A DNA stretch of 64,000 bases from an uncultured Flammeovirgaceae bacterium (GCA_937883755.1 CAKZYA010000063.1:232054-296053); one strand, 5' to 3'. Counted from the stretch's first letter, positions 17,672-26,716 are shown. The notes: a model not told the origin generated them from the sequence alone. Made by a program: numbers and translations.

Positions 17672-19966
17672 TTAAAAACGAAGTCGAAGAATGGCGTATA
17701 CATGGCGGGGGGGCTGCACGAAATAACCGGGTACGGTTTGTCCCTCGTAGAATACGGGCTGTCCGAAACTGTAATATTCAGTATCGAACAAATTATTAGC
17801 ATGAACACTGAGTTCGTGCTTGCGGAATTTTGCAGTCACTTGTGCGTCCATCACAAAAAACGAAGGCAAAATTAAGTCAGGCTGATTAGTAGGTTCCAAG
17901 AATGATTCACTAACGTAGCGTCCGTTTAAGGAAGTAGTCAGCCAATTGGTGAATTCGTAGCTGACGGAAACATTGACCAACCATTCAGGACTAATGGCGG
18001 GTTCTACATCCCGAAAGACCTGATCAGCACCTTCGGGAGCAAACTCATCAATATTGCTTTGCATATAGGTCAGATTACCCGCAATTGTCCATTTATCCGT
18101 CGGGACATACTTCCCATCAAGCTCGATACCGCGTCGATAGCTGTTGGGCACATTTTTTCGCAACTGCACAAAGCCTTCCGGGATATTTTCGCCAATGGGT
18201 GCGATTTCATTCTCGAACTGCATGTAAAACAAGTTAGCTTGTCCTGCTAATTTCCCCCAGTGAATTCGCACTCCGGCTTCAAAATCGTTCACATACTCCG
18301 CTTTTACTGAGTTTTCGTCTTGTACACTCGCCAGATTGAAACTATTAATCTGAGTAGAACCCAAAATATCAAAACGGGTAGGCTCCCGGCCACTTCGACC
18401 AAACGAAGCGTAGGCATCCACCAGCGGAGTAAAGCGATAGGTAACCCCCACCTTCGGATTTAAAAATGTCCAGCTTCGATCAGTAATATTTGCCGTTTGC
18501 CCTAGAAAAGTTTCGTCGGGAGTCAAACTCAGGCTGACGGTACGAAGTTGCAGATCAGCAAACAGCATAAATTGATTCCACTCGTAGTCCATCTTCCCAA
18601 ATAGGCTGAGTTCATTTTTTCGGGATTGATCTTGATAGTAAGGCTCGTTGATAGTAGGCACTATTGCTTCAATATTTTCCCGCTGAAAGGTGTAGGCGTG
18701 TAATCCACCGTTTAAGTTAAACCGACCATTGTAAGAAGTATGGTTAAGATAGGTCATGAACCCGTAGTGATCGTTGAATAGTGGGTAGTTGATCTGAGTA
18801 AAGTTTCCGTTTTCATCAGGAAAACCCGCTGGGAAATCGCCACCAGCTCCGCCGTAGTATACTGAAGAAACCGAGGAAGTACGCGGACTGATGATGCGGG
18901 TGTACTGCAATTGAATAAACTGTTGCCCAAAATCATCAATGTCATTTTCGGATACATAATTTGTTTTTGGATCGCGCTCAATATCTGGCAGGGCCACTGC
19001 CAAGTAGGCCAGTTCATTCTGACTCCGCCCGGTGAAAGCCGTCAATTTAATTAGGTCTTTATCTCCGAAGTATCCCCCAGAAAAGAAAAATGAGTATGAG
19101 TCAGAACCAGTGTGGTCACGGTATCCATCAGAAGTGGTACGGGAAAAGCGAGTGTAGAAGGCCAGATTATTGTCCAGTCTTCCAGTTTTCACTTCCCCAC
19201 TCGCCCGCCAGGTGTTAAATGAACCACCCGTTAGTTGAATTTCGGCACTGGCTACACTATCACCTAAATTCACCGACTCAAAATTGATAGAACCAGCATA
19301 AGAAGCCGTACCGTTAGTGGTAGTTCCTACTCCCCGCTGCACTTGCACCGAAGAAATACTATTCCCAAAATCAGTGAAGTTAGAGAAGAACACACCCTGA
19401 TCGATCATATCGTTGAGTGGCACTCCGTTTAGAGTCATGTTGATACGGGTTTGGTCAATGCCGCGCAAACGCATTTGCCCGTAATTGGTCAATCTTGTGC
19501 CCGATTCCGAATAAGTTAGAATAGAAGGAGTGGTTTCTTCCAGTACGAACAAAGCATCTTGTCCTACGTACTGCTGCTCAATGGTTTCCCGCTCCACCGT
19601 AGTCTGCGTTACCGGAGCTTGTCGATCAGCACGAATGGCCTGAATCACCACTTCTTCCAGCGAAGCTGAGCGAGATAATGAGACCGAGCGTTGAACCGCT
19701 TCGTCTGCTCCATTCACGTTAATTTCCCGTGCTTGATAACCGACGTAGCTAATTCGCAACGTAGCAGTATCGGTGGTCAATTCTAGTTGATATTTTCCTT
19801 GAAGATCAGTAGTAGTGCCTTGTTGAGTAGAGGAAATTTGGATATTGGCTCCCACCAGAGGTTCACCGGAGGAAGCGTCGGTTACAGTGCCGTATACCGA
19901 GGTCTGTGCCCAAGCAGATACGGAGAATAAGCAACCTACTAGCAAAAAAGTAGCTAGGATTCTCAT
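17672..19966 (-). CDS. TonB-dependent receptor, predicted thiamine or precursor uptake
   Basis: The 764-residue product has a signal peptide (MRILATFLLVGCLFSVSAWA), a CarboxypepD_reg-like domain (VYGTVTDASSGEPLVGANIQ, about 23-110), a plug domain with MRLRGIDQTRINMTLNGVPL and VQRGVGTTTNG, and a 22-strand barrel ending HVYAILRLRF. TonB receptors import scarce ligands through the outer membrane. Here a TPP riboswitch directly upstream points to thiamine or a derivative. The ATG at 19966 is used: the longer frame begins at a TTG inside the riboswitch 3' end. Downstream come two THI5-like genes on the same strand. Confidence 0.9.
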   Translation of the reverse strand: MRILATFLLVGCLFSVSAWAQTSVYGTVTDASSGEPLVGANIQISSTQQGTTTDLQGKYQLELTTDTATLRISYVGYQAREINVNGADEAVQRSVSLSRSASLEEVVIQAIRADRQAPVTQTTVERETIEQQYVGQDALFVLEETTPSILTYSESGTRLTNYGQMRLRGIDQTRINMTLNGVPLNDMIDQGVFFSNFTDFGNSISSVQVQRGVGTTTNGTASYAGSINFESVNLGDSVASAEIQLTGGSFNTWRASGEVKTGRLDNNLAFYTRFSRTTSDGYRDHTGSDSYSFFFSGGYFGDKDLIKLTAFTGRSQNELAYLAVALPDIERDPKTNYVSENDIDDFGQQFIQLQYTRIISPRTSSVSSVYYGGAGGDFPAGFPDENGNFTQINYPLFNDHYGFMTYLNHTSYNGRFNLNGGLHAYTFQRENIEAIVPTINEPYYQDQSRKNELSLFGKMDYEWNQFMLFADLQLRTVSLSLTPDETFLGQTANITDRSWTFLNPKVGVTYRFTPLVDAYASFGRSGREPTRFDILGSTQINSFNLASVQDENSVKAEYVNDFEAGVRIHWGKLAGQANLFYMQFENEIAPIGENIPEGFVQLRKNVPNSYRRGIELDGKYVPTDKWTIAGNLTYMQSNIDEFAPEGADQVFRDVEPAISPEWLVNVSVSYEFTNWLTTSLNGRYVSESFLEPTNQPDLILPSFFVMDAQVTAKFRKHELSVHANNLFDTEYYSFGQPVFYEGQTVPGYFVQPPRHVYAILRLRF

Positions 19967-20017
19967 AGTACGTTTTGATAAAAATGAATAAAAACGAAGA
20001 CATTTTTGCCTTCTCAA

Positions 20018-20094
<77 letters not shown>

Positions 20095-20149
20095 TAACTA
20101 CCGCCGAACGGCGAATAGCTAACTGAAAAACGAAAGTAGAAGAGAAATG

Positions 20150-20656
20150 TTAAGAAAGCAAGCGATCAATTGTATTTGTAGCTTGAGCCAGTCTAGCCGA
20201 AGGATTACCCTGAATTATCAGATTAGGTTTACCCACTAAAGCCCGCTCATAAAATTTAAACAATTCATCTCGGTCGGTCGGATTCTCTCGTAGCGGGTCA
20301 GCCTCCCAAGGAATATCGGGCACGCAGAGTAAATAAAGGTCAACTGGACGCTGCTCAATCTGCTCAAGAATCCACGGATGGCAGCGTCCGTAGCAGTATT
20401 CGCCCCAAACTTCAATTACAACTAGACTAGTATCGCAGATTAGTAAATCAGGTTTGTCTTTTGCTGCTTCGTCCTCTCGCTGAATTTGCCCTTTCGCTAT
20501 TTCCAGCAAATCTTCCTCCTGGTAGGGTCGATTTAACCTGTTAAGATAATCGCGAGAATATTCGGGCACCCAGGCTATTTGGTAATGCTCAGCTAACGCT
20601 TTTGCTAACGTAGTTTTCCCGCTGGATTCAGGCCCGGTGGTTACTACTTTAATCAT
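20150..20656 (-). CDS. NadR-type nucleoside kinase (ATPase), stand-alone ribosylnicotinamide-kinase-like domain
   Basis: The 168-residue product has a Walker A motif GPESSGKTT near residues 8-16, VPEYSRDYLNRL, the LLICDTSLVVIEVWGEYCYG segment (Walker B-like with catalytic Asp), and LYLLCVPDIPWEADPLRENP. This is the kinase domain of NadR, without the adenylyltransferase and regulatory domains. Such proteins phosphorylate nicotinamide riboside. Its ATG overlaps the end of the PnuC-like gene by 8 bases, a typical pairing of transporter and trapping kinase. Since a TPP riboswitch follows, a thiamine-linked role cannot be excluded. Confidence 0.8.
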   Translation of the reverse strand: MIKVVTTGPESSGKTTLAKALAEHYQIAWVPEYSRDYLNRLNRPYQEEDLLEIAKGQIQREDEAAKDKPDLLICDTSLVVIEVWGEYCYGRCHPWILEQIEQRPVDLYLLCVPDIPWEADPLRENPTDRDELFKFYERALVGKPNLIIQGNPSARLAQATNTIDRLLS

Positions 20657-21221
20657 GAGCAATAGCTAAAGATTGACGCCAACTGAAGTAGCCATAAGTC
20701 GCCAAACCTAAGTACAAAAAATATAGTAATGCCAATAGGTACAGTCCTTTAACTACGTAAATACCCGAAGCGACGGCATCCACTACAATCCAGAGAATCC
20801 AGTTCTCCAGTTTTTTCTTCGCCAGCATGTACTGGCCAACTAAGCTAAACGCCGTAGTAAAAGCATCCCAGTAGGGTAAATCAGCATCAGTCGTTTGCTG
20901 GAAAAAATAGCCAGTACCTGCTGTACCTACTATCCCAATGATAATAAGACCGATCATCAACGAAGTATTGGTATGACTTACCTTTAACTCCGATTGATTT
21001 TTTCCTCCGTACAGCCACTTGTACCAACCGTAAAATCCTAAAATCACGTAGATAATGTGTAATCCTAGATCAGCATAGAGCCTGACTTGGTAGAATAGAA
21101 TTCCACTTAAAACCACCCCGATAATGCCTGTAGGCCAACCCCAGATAATTTCTTTAGTGTTGAAGTATACCGCCACTAGTCCAAAGACTACTGCAAAAAA
21201 CTCAATCCAATTCCACTCCAT
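20649..21221 (-). CDS. pnuC: PnuC-like vitamin transporter (nicotinamide riboside or thiamine type)
   Basis: The 190-residue membrane protein has about seven hydrophobic helices and the PnuC signatures: WIEFFAVVFGLVAVYFNTKE near the start with the NxxE type motif, PTGIIGVVLSGILFYQ, LYADLGLHIIYVILGFYGWY and LENWILWIVVDAVASGIYVV. PnuC proteins are facilitators that rely on a cytoplasmic kinase to trap the vitamin; relatives carry nicotinamide riboside (PnuC) or thiamine (PnuT). The overlapping kinase gene favours nicotinamide riboside, whereas the downstream TPP riboswitch and receptor favour thiamine. The substrate is unresolved. Confidence 0.85.
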   Translation of the reverse strand: MEWNWIEFFAVVFGLVAVYFNTKEIIWGWPTGIIGVVLSGILFYQVRLYADLGLHIIYVILGFYGWYKWLYGGKNQSELKVSHTNTSLMIGLIIIGIVGTAGTGYFFQQTTDADLPYWDAFTTAFSLVGQYMLAKKKLENWILWIVVDAVASGIYVVKGLYLLALLYFLYLGLATYGYFSWRQSLAIAHD

Positions 21222-21330
21222 GCTGCAAGCTTACGGAAGAATTCCTTGTAAGACAACCAACGACAAATCAGTTCTCGACTATTAAAAATGGATCAATTTG
21301 GTTAGTATTGGCTAACAACCTAACTACGCT

Positions 21331-23007
21331 ATGATCAGATTTCTTTCCTTTCTTCTCAGTGGGCTACTTTCTACCCTACTTATCTTCTCTTGCTCTAGTC
21401 CATCTGAGACTTCCCAAGAGGCACCGGAAGCAGCAGTTCGCTCAGCCGATATTATCATTTACGGAGGTACTTCAGCGGCTGTGACGGCAGCAGTGCAAGC
21501 CGCTAAAATGGATAAATCAGTTATTGTGGTTTCGCCCGACAAACATTTAGGTGGACTTACTGCAGGAGGATTAGGCTGGACCGATACAGGTAATAAATCC
21601 GTCATTGGCGGACTGGCTCGAGAATTTTACCATCGGGTATACCAGCACTACCAACAGGACTCAGCCTGGCAATGGCAGTAACAATCGGAGTACGGCAACC
21701 GGGGGCAGGGTAACCCCGCCATGGATGGCGAAGAGCGTACGATGTGGATTTTTGAGCCGCACGTGGCCGAACGGGTTTTTGAAGATCTGGTAAAAGAGCA
21801 CGAAATTCCAATTTACCGCGATGCCTGGCTGAACCGGAAAAGTGGTGTAACAATAGAAAACGGAAGAATTACAGCTATTGAAACGCTAGATAGTCAGCGT
21901 TATGAAGGGAAAATGTTTATTGATGTCACCTATGAGGGCGACCTAATGGCCGCGGCAGGCGTAAGCTATCACGTAGGCCGCGAAGCGAACAGCGTGTACA
22001 ACGAAGAATGGAATGGGGTGCAAACTGGCATACTGCATCACAAACATTGGTTTGCAACGGATATTAGCCCCTACGTAGTTCCGGGCGATTCCAACAGTGG
22101 ATTGCTACCACTCATCTCAGCCGAACATCCGGGCGAATACGGTTCGGGAGATGATAAAATTCAGGCCTACTGCTTTCGTATGTGCCTTTCCAATCATCCC
22201 GATAATCGGGTAGCTTTTCCCAAACCAGATAACTACGATCCTGGTCAGTACGCATTATTGGTTCGGGTGTTTGATAGCGGATGGCGCGATACATTCAACA
22301 AATTTGATCCCATACCCAACCGCAAAACCGACACCAACAACCACGGCCCGGTGAGCACTGATAATATTGGCATGAATTACGATTACCCTGAAGGTAGCTA
22401 CGAACGCCGCCAAGAGATTATCAAGCAGCACGAAGACTACCAGAAAGGACTAATGTACTTCATCGCCAACGACCCGCAGGTACCGGAGGAGATACGGGGG
22501 GACATGAGTCAGTGGGGTTTGGCCGCCGATGAGTTTACCGATAACGGAAATTGGCCCCACCAGATTTATGTGCGCGAAGCTCGCCGTATGATCGGGCCCT
22601 TCGTAATGACCGAGCAGGAGGTGCTGGGTAAACGCGAAGTACCCAAGCCTGTTGGCATGGGTTCCTACGCTATGGATTCTCACAACGTGCAGCGTTACAT
22701 CAAACCCGACGGCTACGTACAAAACGAAGGTGACATCGGGGTAAAACCTGACCGACCGTACAGTATTTCCTACGACGCTCTAACTCCCAAACGAGAAGAA
22801 TGCCAGAACCTGCTGGTTCCGGTTTGCGTCTCCAGCTCTCATATCGCTTTTGGCTCTATCCGTATGGAACCCGTCTTTATGATTCTCGGCCAAAGTGCTG
22901 CTACCGGAGCAGTGTTAGCCATTGACAATAATATTTCGGTACAAGAAGTTGATTACAGTCAGTTGGAAACTCAGCTCACTGAAGACGGGCAAGTACTTGT
23001 GCAATAA
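21331..23007 (+). pseudogene. FAD-dependent oxidoreductase lipoprotein interrupted by one in-frame TAA
   Basis: The reading frame runs from ATG 21331 with a lipoprotein signal (LLIFSC) through the dinucleotide-binding start [36 protein letters not shown] and then hits TAA at 21679-21681. It continues in the same frame, without a shift, as QSEYGNRGQGNPAMDGEERT, WIFEPHVAERVF and a normal C-terminal half ending in ILGQSAATGAVLAIDNN. Together the two parts make one protein of about 558 residues of the FAD_oxidored (PF12831-like) group that acts outside the cytoplasm. A single base change (for example C to T in a CAA codon) would explain the stop. It could also be a sequencing error. Confidence 0.8.
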
Positions 23008-23100
23008 GCCAATGATTGAAGCAGAAACTAAAACATCGCTTAAGGACAATGGGTATGATTCTTTTGGCAAAGGTTTAAACTGATTTTATTGGCTATACTA

Positions 23101-24147
23101 TCATTTCTGCTCCTCTTTACCCTTGAAGTCGTTGAAAGTAATTCCATTATAACGTTGAACCCCATCTAAAGTGCCAAACCAAATACTTCCATCATGCGCT
23201 TCTAAAATTCCAAAGACCATTCTCTCTTTTGACTTTATTTTGATTACAATGGGCTTTTCCTTGTACAAGGATTTTTCATCATACCGAGAAAGTGCCCAGC
23301 TACCTCCAGGGAACTCCTCTGAACTAGTCCAAATGTTTCCTTTTCTATCTTCGTAGGTATATCCCACGAAATTCTGAGTAATATTGGTAAATGTGCTGCC
23401 GTCGTAGCGCCAAAGGCCATCCATGCCACCCAGCCAGATATTGCCTTTTTTATCTTCGATGATAGTACGAACATTCTTAAAAGGTTTGCCGTCATAGGTT
23501 AAAGTGGTAAATGCTTTTCCGTCATAGACAAAGGTACTGCCCCTTGTACCAAACCAAAATTTGCCGGTTTTGTCTTCAATAATAGAAGTAACTTCCTTAG
23601 GAGGGCGGATAAAGTCTGGAAAAGTTTTACCAGTTCTATCTTCAATAATAGAATCTCCGGTTATCATATAATTTCGAAAGGATGTCCCATTATAACGGCT
23701 TACTCCTCCATTAGCACCGAACCAAATATTACCGGCTTTATCTTCATAAATACAAACAATCTCATTATTAGGAAGTCCGTCGTTGGTTGTGAAATTTTGA
23801 AAGGATTTCCCATCGTAATAATATACCCCTGAACCAATGGAGCCGAACCATAAGTTGCCTTTACTATCTTCTAAAACAGAAAAGAATCGAGCCGAACTCA
23901 CTTCACTTGTAATGTTGGTGAAAGATTTTCCATCGTATCGAAAAACACCCTGAAACGTAGCAATCCAAATATCACCCTTTCGGTCTTGTATGATCGTACG
24001 AGTAATACTATTAGGTCCGTAGGAAGTGGTCACGCCTTTGGTTTCGGATTTAATACTACTTGTTGGTCGTTCAGTTTTGTTTTGCCCTTTGCAGGGGGTG
24101 TAAAGAGCAAACATCAATAAAGCATATACAGGTAGGTATTTCATCAT
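23101..24147 (-). CDS. Secreted Reg_prop beta-propeller protein (sensor-type propeller without kinase)
   Basis: The 348-residue protein has a signal peptide (PVYALLMFALYTPCKGQ) and about seven repeats of the two-component-regulator-propeller motif, such as DRKGDIWIATFQGVFRYDG, DKAGNIWFGANGGVSRYNG, DKKGNIWLGGMDGLWRYDG and HDGSIWFGTLDGVQRYNG. In large sensor kinases these repeats form periplasmic ligand-sensing propellers; here the propeller stands alone with no membrane helix, kinase or DNA-binding part. It lies 36 bp after the Asp-box propeller gene and is probably the last gene of the FKBP operon. Function is unknown; it may bind a ligand or partner in the envelope. Confidence 0.8.
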   Translation of the reverse strand: MMKYLPVYALLMFALYTPCKGQNKTERPTSSIKSETKGVTTSYGPNSITRTIIQDRKGDIWIATFQGVFRYDGKSFTNITSEVSSARFFSVLEDSKGNLWFGSIGSGVYYYDGKSFQNFTTNDGLPNNEIVCIYEDKAGNIWFGANGGVSRYNGTSFRNYMITGDSIIEDRTGKTFPDFIRPPKEVTSIIEDKTGKFWFGTRGSTFVYDGKAFTTLTYDGKPFKNVRTIIEDKKGNIWLGGMDGLWRYDGSTFTNITQNFVGYTYEDRKGNIWTSSEEFPGGSWALSRYDEKSLYKEKPIVIKIKSKERMVFGILEAHDGSIWFGTLDGVQRYNGITFNDFKGKEEQK

Positions 24148-24183
24148 TTTTTCTTCATTGTTACTGAGGATAGTACAGTAGTT

Positions 24184-25185
24184 TTACTGGGCTTTTCTAT
24201 TTCTGTATTCATCAGCTTCTCTAGTGATTCCGTACACTGTATTGTCAATCACCAGAAAATCAAAGAACACAAACCGTTCTTCTGGCAGATAATTTTGCCA
24301 GGCATTCCCACCATCGGTTGACTTGAACAGACCGTAATTATTACTCATGAGTAGCGTGTTTCCGATCTTGGCCAGTTCATAGATATAGCCCCCTTCGTGA
24401 GGCAGGTAATCGAACTTGCTCCAAGCATTGCCAAAGTATGTGCTGCGGTAACCCTCACCTGATACGTAGAATGCGTACATAATGCTATCAATGTAGGCGG
24501 TATAGTGAATGGCTCCTTCGTTATGAATAGTGATCCAGGTTTCTCCCTGGTCTACCGAAAGCAACACTCCCTGAGAAGTTCCTGCTATCATTTTTCCGTT
24601 AAACTCATTAATGCTCAATACCTGGGCACCGAAAGACTTTTGCGCCCAGTCAGTTTGCCCAACTGGGGTTTTAAAAATGCCAATATCAGTACCAACCAGT
24701 AGATCTTCGCCGAACTTCAGGATGGTTTGTACACCCAGGTTCGGTAGCTTCTCATTTAGCGATTGCCACGAATTTCCATCATCAGATGATTTGTAAATAC
24801 CTTGTCGGTAGAGTCCTACGTAGATTGCGTCATCGGCTACGTGCAAAGCATTGACTTTAGAAGTTGGTAAACTCTGACCGATATTTTTCCAACTCGCTTT
24901 GTTATTTTCGGTAATAAAAACACCCTGATTATCCGTTGCCAACACCAATTCATCATCTTTTTTATCTATGAATGAAGCCTGGGTATTTTCCGGGAGCCCC
25001 TCGCTTAATGGTAGCCAGGTTGCTCCATTATCATTTGAAAAAACTACGATCTCCCGAACAAAAGTTGTATCAGCATCTTCCTTTTGCTGGATTGAGTTTT
25101 TAGTAGGGTTATCGTTTTGCGGCGAACTACAGCTGAAAAGAGGTAATATCAGCCAGGTCAGTAGACGTTTTGCTAGAAAGATCAT
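24184..25185 (-). CDS. Lipoprotein with Asp-box (BNR/YCF48-like) beta-propeller
   Basis: The 333-residue protein has a lipoprotein signal (LILPLFSC, Cys near 19) followed by a disordered linker. The rest carries repeated Asp-box motifs (S-x-D-x-G-x-x-W): SNDNGATW, SSDDGNSW, SVDQGETW and STDGGNAW, with interleaved strands such as LHVADDAIYVGLYRQGIYKS. This is the sialidase-like or photosystem-assembly-like propeller found in many secreted Bacteroidota proteins. It has no visible catalytic set. Its start codon overlaps the stop of the FKBP gene in an ATGA, so the two are translationally coupled. Confidence 0.75.
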   Translation of the reverse strand: MIFLAKRLLTWLILPLFSCSSPQNDNPTKNSIQQKEDADTTFVREIVVFSNDNGATWLPLSEGLPENTQASFIDKKDDELVLATDNQGVFITENNKASWKNIGQSLPTSKVNALHVADDAIYVGLYRQGIYKSSDDGNSWQSLNEKLPNLGVQTILKFGEDLLVGTDIGIFKTPVGQTDWAQKSFGAQVLSINEFNGKMIAGTSQGVLLSVDQGETWITIHNEGAIHYTAYIDSIMYAFYVSGEGYRSTYFGNAWSKFDYLPHEGGYIYELAKIGNTLLMSNNYGLFKSTDGGNAWQNYLPEERFVFFDFLVIDNTVYGITREADEYRNRKAQ

Positions 25186-25601
25186 TGTTTAGTGATAGTA
25201 ATTTCAACTAGCTCAATTTTGTATAAAAGGGTTGAGTCCGGTGATAAATTAGGCGGGTACTCACTTCGTTTGCTCAATGCAGGCGGAATAATCAATTTTC
25301 TGATTTCACCTACCTTCATTCCTGTAACACCTTCATCTATTCCATCAATAGCTTGATTGCCGCCAAGAGTAAATTTCACAGGCTGTTTAGGCCTTTCAAT
25401 CGAAAAGTATATCTGCCCATTTAAATAGCCCATTGATTCATAAATAGCGACTTCATTTCCGGCTCTGGCCGATTTGCCTTTACCTGTTTTCAAAACGGTG
25501 TACTTAAGCCCCGTTTCTGTTGTTATCTCTTTTGGTAATTGCCTCGTACTTGTGCAATGGGCCAAGACGAATAGTATAATGATGGAGGTTATTGATTTCA
25601 T
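25182..25601 (-). CDS. FKBP-type peptidyl-prolyl isomerase lipoprotein
   Basis: The 139-residue protein has a lipoprotein signal (IIILFVLAHC, Cys at 16) and a compact FKBP domain: ETGLKYTVLKTGKGKSARAG, GNQAIDGIDEGVTGMKVGEI and RKLIIPPALS. The domain is shortened around the active-site loop: the usual PFxF segment reads VKFTLGGNQ and the VIxGWD/E signature reads AIDGIDEG. It probably assists folding of envelope or secreted proteins. It starts an operon with two propeller lipoproteins or secreted proteins, and it is divergent from a membrane-anchored regulator across a 239-bp gap. Confidence 0.82.
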   Translation of the reverse strand: MKSITSIIILFVLAHCTSTRQLPKEITTETGLKYTVLKTGKGKSARAGNEVAIYESMGYLNGQIYFSIERPKQPVKFTLGGNQAIDGIDEGVTGMKVGEIRKLIIPPALSKRSEYPPNLSPDSTLLYKIELVEITITKQ

Positions 25602-25759
25602 TTTGCTTTATTCTCTATCTTCATTAGTTGAATTTAGATGTATTCACCAGCTGCTTCTTTCAGAGGAATATCAGAATACAGGAATGAAAATAGGTACATC
25701 AGCAGGAATTACTTCATTGAGTATTTACACCAAACCTAGTGATGAGCGAAGGCTGAAAA

Positions 25760-25803
25760 CGTAAAACGCGTGTAAAAAAAGTGTAAATTGAATGTAAATT
25801 CTG
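25760..25803 (+). promoter_or_regulatory. Four direct repeats at exact 11-bp period (candidate OmpR/PhoB-type operator)
   Basis: Four copies of (T/C)GTAAA start at 25760, 25771, 25782 and 25793, each exactly 11 bp apart: CGTAAAACGCG, TGTAAAAAAAG, TGTAAATTGAA and TGTAAATTCTG. Winged-helix proteins of the OmpR/PhoB family bind tandem direct repeats spaced at about one helical turn, and the gene beginning 37 bp downstream encodes such a domain. A short inverted repeat (CGAGA and TCTCG) at 25809-25824 lies between the array and the GTG start. The block lies in the divergent gap shared with the FKBP operon. Confidence 0.65.
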
Positions 25804-25840
25804 ATGAACGAGACGTTATTCTCGGATAAATCCCAATCGC

Positions 25841-26716
25841 GTGAAGTATATTTTCAGCATTGCTATCATACTTTCTATTAGTACCCTACTCCTCTCCACA
25901 GTAGCGGTATACGATACCGATGACCGTACCAAATTCTTAGAAACCCGAGCCTCGCTCGTAATCAGAAAAATCGGTCACTCCCTCCTGCTTCACGCAGGCG
26001 ATTCTTCTTCGCGAGTACTACCAATCAAACGGCTAGATGAATCTACCTTTCAATTGACATTCCAAAGCCCGTTCTCCTTCATGCCCGATTCATTGGTTAG
26101 CATTGTTCGTAGCCATTTGGCTGAGCACAATCTTCCGGCCGATTATGTAGTGCAGGTCGTTGAATCCGTCTCTCAGGACGTAGTCTATGGTTTTGCTATT
26201 GGTACTAATCAGGCAGAAATTGTTCCCTGTAAAGGTAGAGTGCAACCCCGCGGGCATTACACAGTACAGATTGCATTCACTAATTTTGAGGCATATAATC
26301 GTTCTACAAAGCCGTACTTTTTATTCGTACTGGCACTCGCTAGTTTAGGCACAGTTGCCTTTGTCGGACAGGCATGGGCAAAACAGAAAAAACCTCCTAC
26401 AACACCCAAAGATCAACCGACTGTATTTTTGGGGAGCTATCAATTCAATGAGGAACAAGGAGTATTAAGCAATGATATTGAAACTATTACCCTTTCTACT
26501 AAGGAAACTAAACTACTACGTATCTTCGCCGCTGAACCTAACCGTTTGATCGAGCGGGACCGTTTACTGAAAGACGTCTGGGAGGACGAGGGAGTCTTTA
26601 CCGGTCGTAGTTTGGATGTGTTTATCTCCAAGCTCCGAAAAAAACTACGAAACGATACTTCACTGCGTCTGACCAATGTTCACAGCAAAGGTTATATTCT
26701 AGAGATAGATAAGTAA
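25841..26716 (+). CDS. Membrane-anchored one-component regulator with C-terminal OmpR/PhoB-type wHTH
   Basis: The 291-residue protein starts at GTG 25841. It has an N-terminal hydrophobic segment (IFSIAIILSISTLLLSTVAV), a predicted periplasmic region of about 140 residues (25-165), a second hydrophobic helix (FLFVLALASLGTVAFVG, about 166-183), a basic linker and a C-terminal winged helix (ETKLLRIFAAEPNRLIERDR, LDVFISKLRKKL, LTNVHSKGYILEI). The order is opposite to ToxR, where the wHTH is N-terminal. It has no receiver domain, so it should respond directly to a periplasmic cue. Four 11-bp-spaced repeats upstream make self-regulation likely. Confidence 0.8.
   Translation: MKYIFSIAIILSISTLLLSTVAVYDTDDRTKFLETRASLVIRKIGHSLLLHAGDSSSRVLPIKRLDESTFQLTFQSPFSFMPDSLVSIVRSHLAEHNLPADYVVQVVESVSQDVVYGFAIGTNQAEIVPCKGRVQPRGHYTVQIAFTNFEAYNRSTKPYFLFVLALASLGTVAFVGQAWAKQKKPPTTPKDQPTVFLGSYQFNEEQGVLSNDIETITLSTKETKLLRIFAAEPNRLIERDRLLKDVWEDEGVFTGRSLDVFISKLRKKLRNDTSLRLTNVHSKGYILEIDK

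Noticed and set aside
19967..20017. TTG start for the TonB receptor inside the riboswitch
   Set aside because: The start would lie in the 3' end of the aptamer; ATG 19966 is followed directly by a signal peptide.
21721..23007. Independent 428-residue gene after the stop in the FAD oxidoreductase
   Set aside because: It lacks the nucleotide-binding start and is in the same frame as the upstream part, so it is the 3' half of one broken gene.
25474..25764. 96-codon plus-strand ORF in the FKBP gene and divergent gap
   Set aside because: Most of it is antisense to the FKBP lipoprotein gene and its product has no signal or motif.
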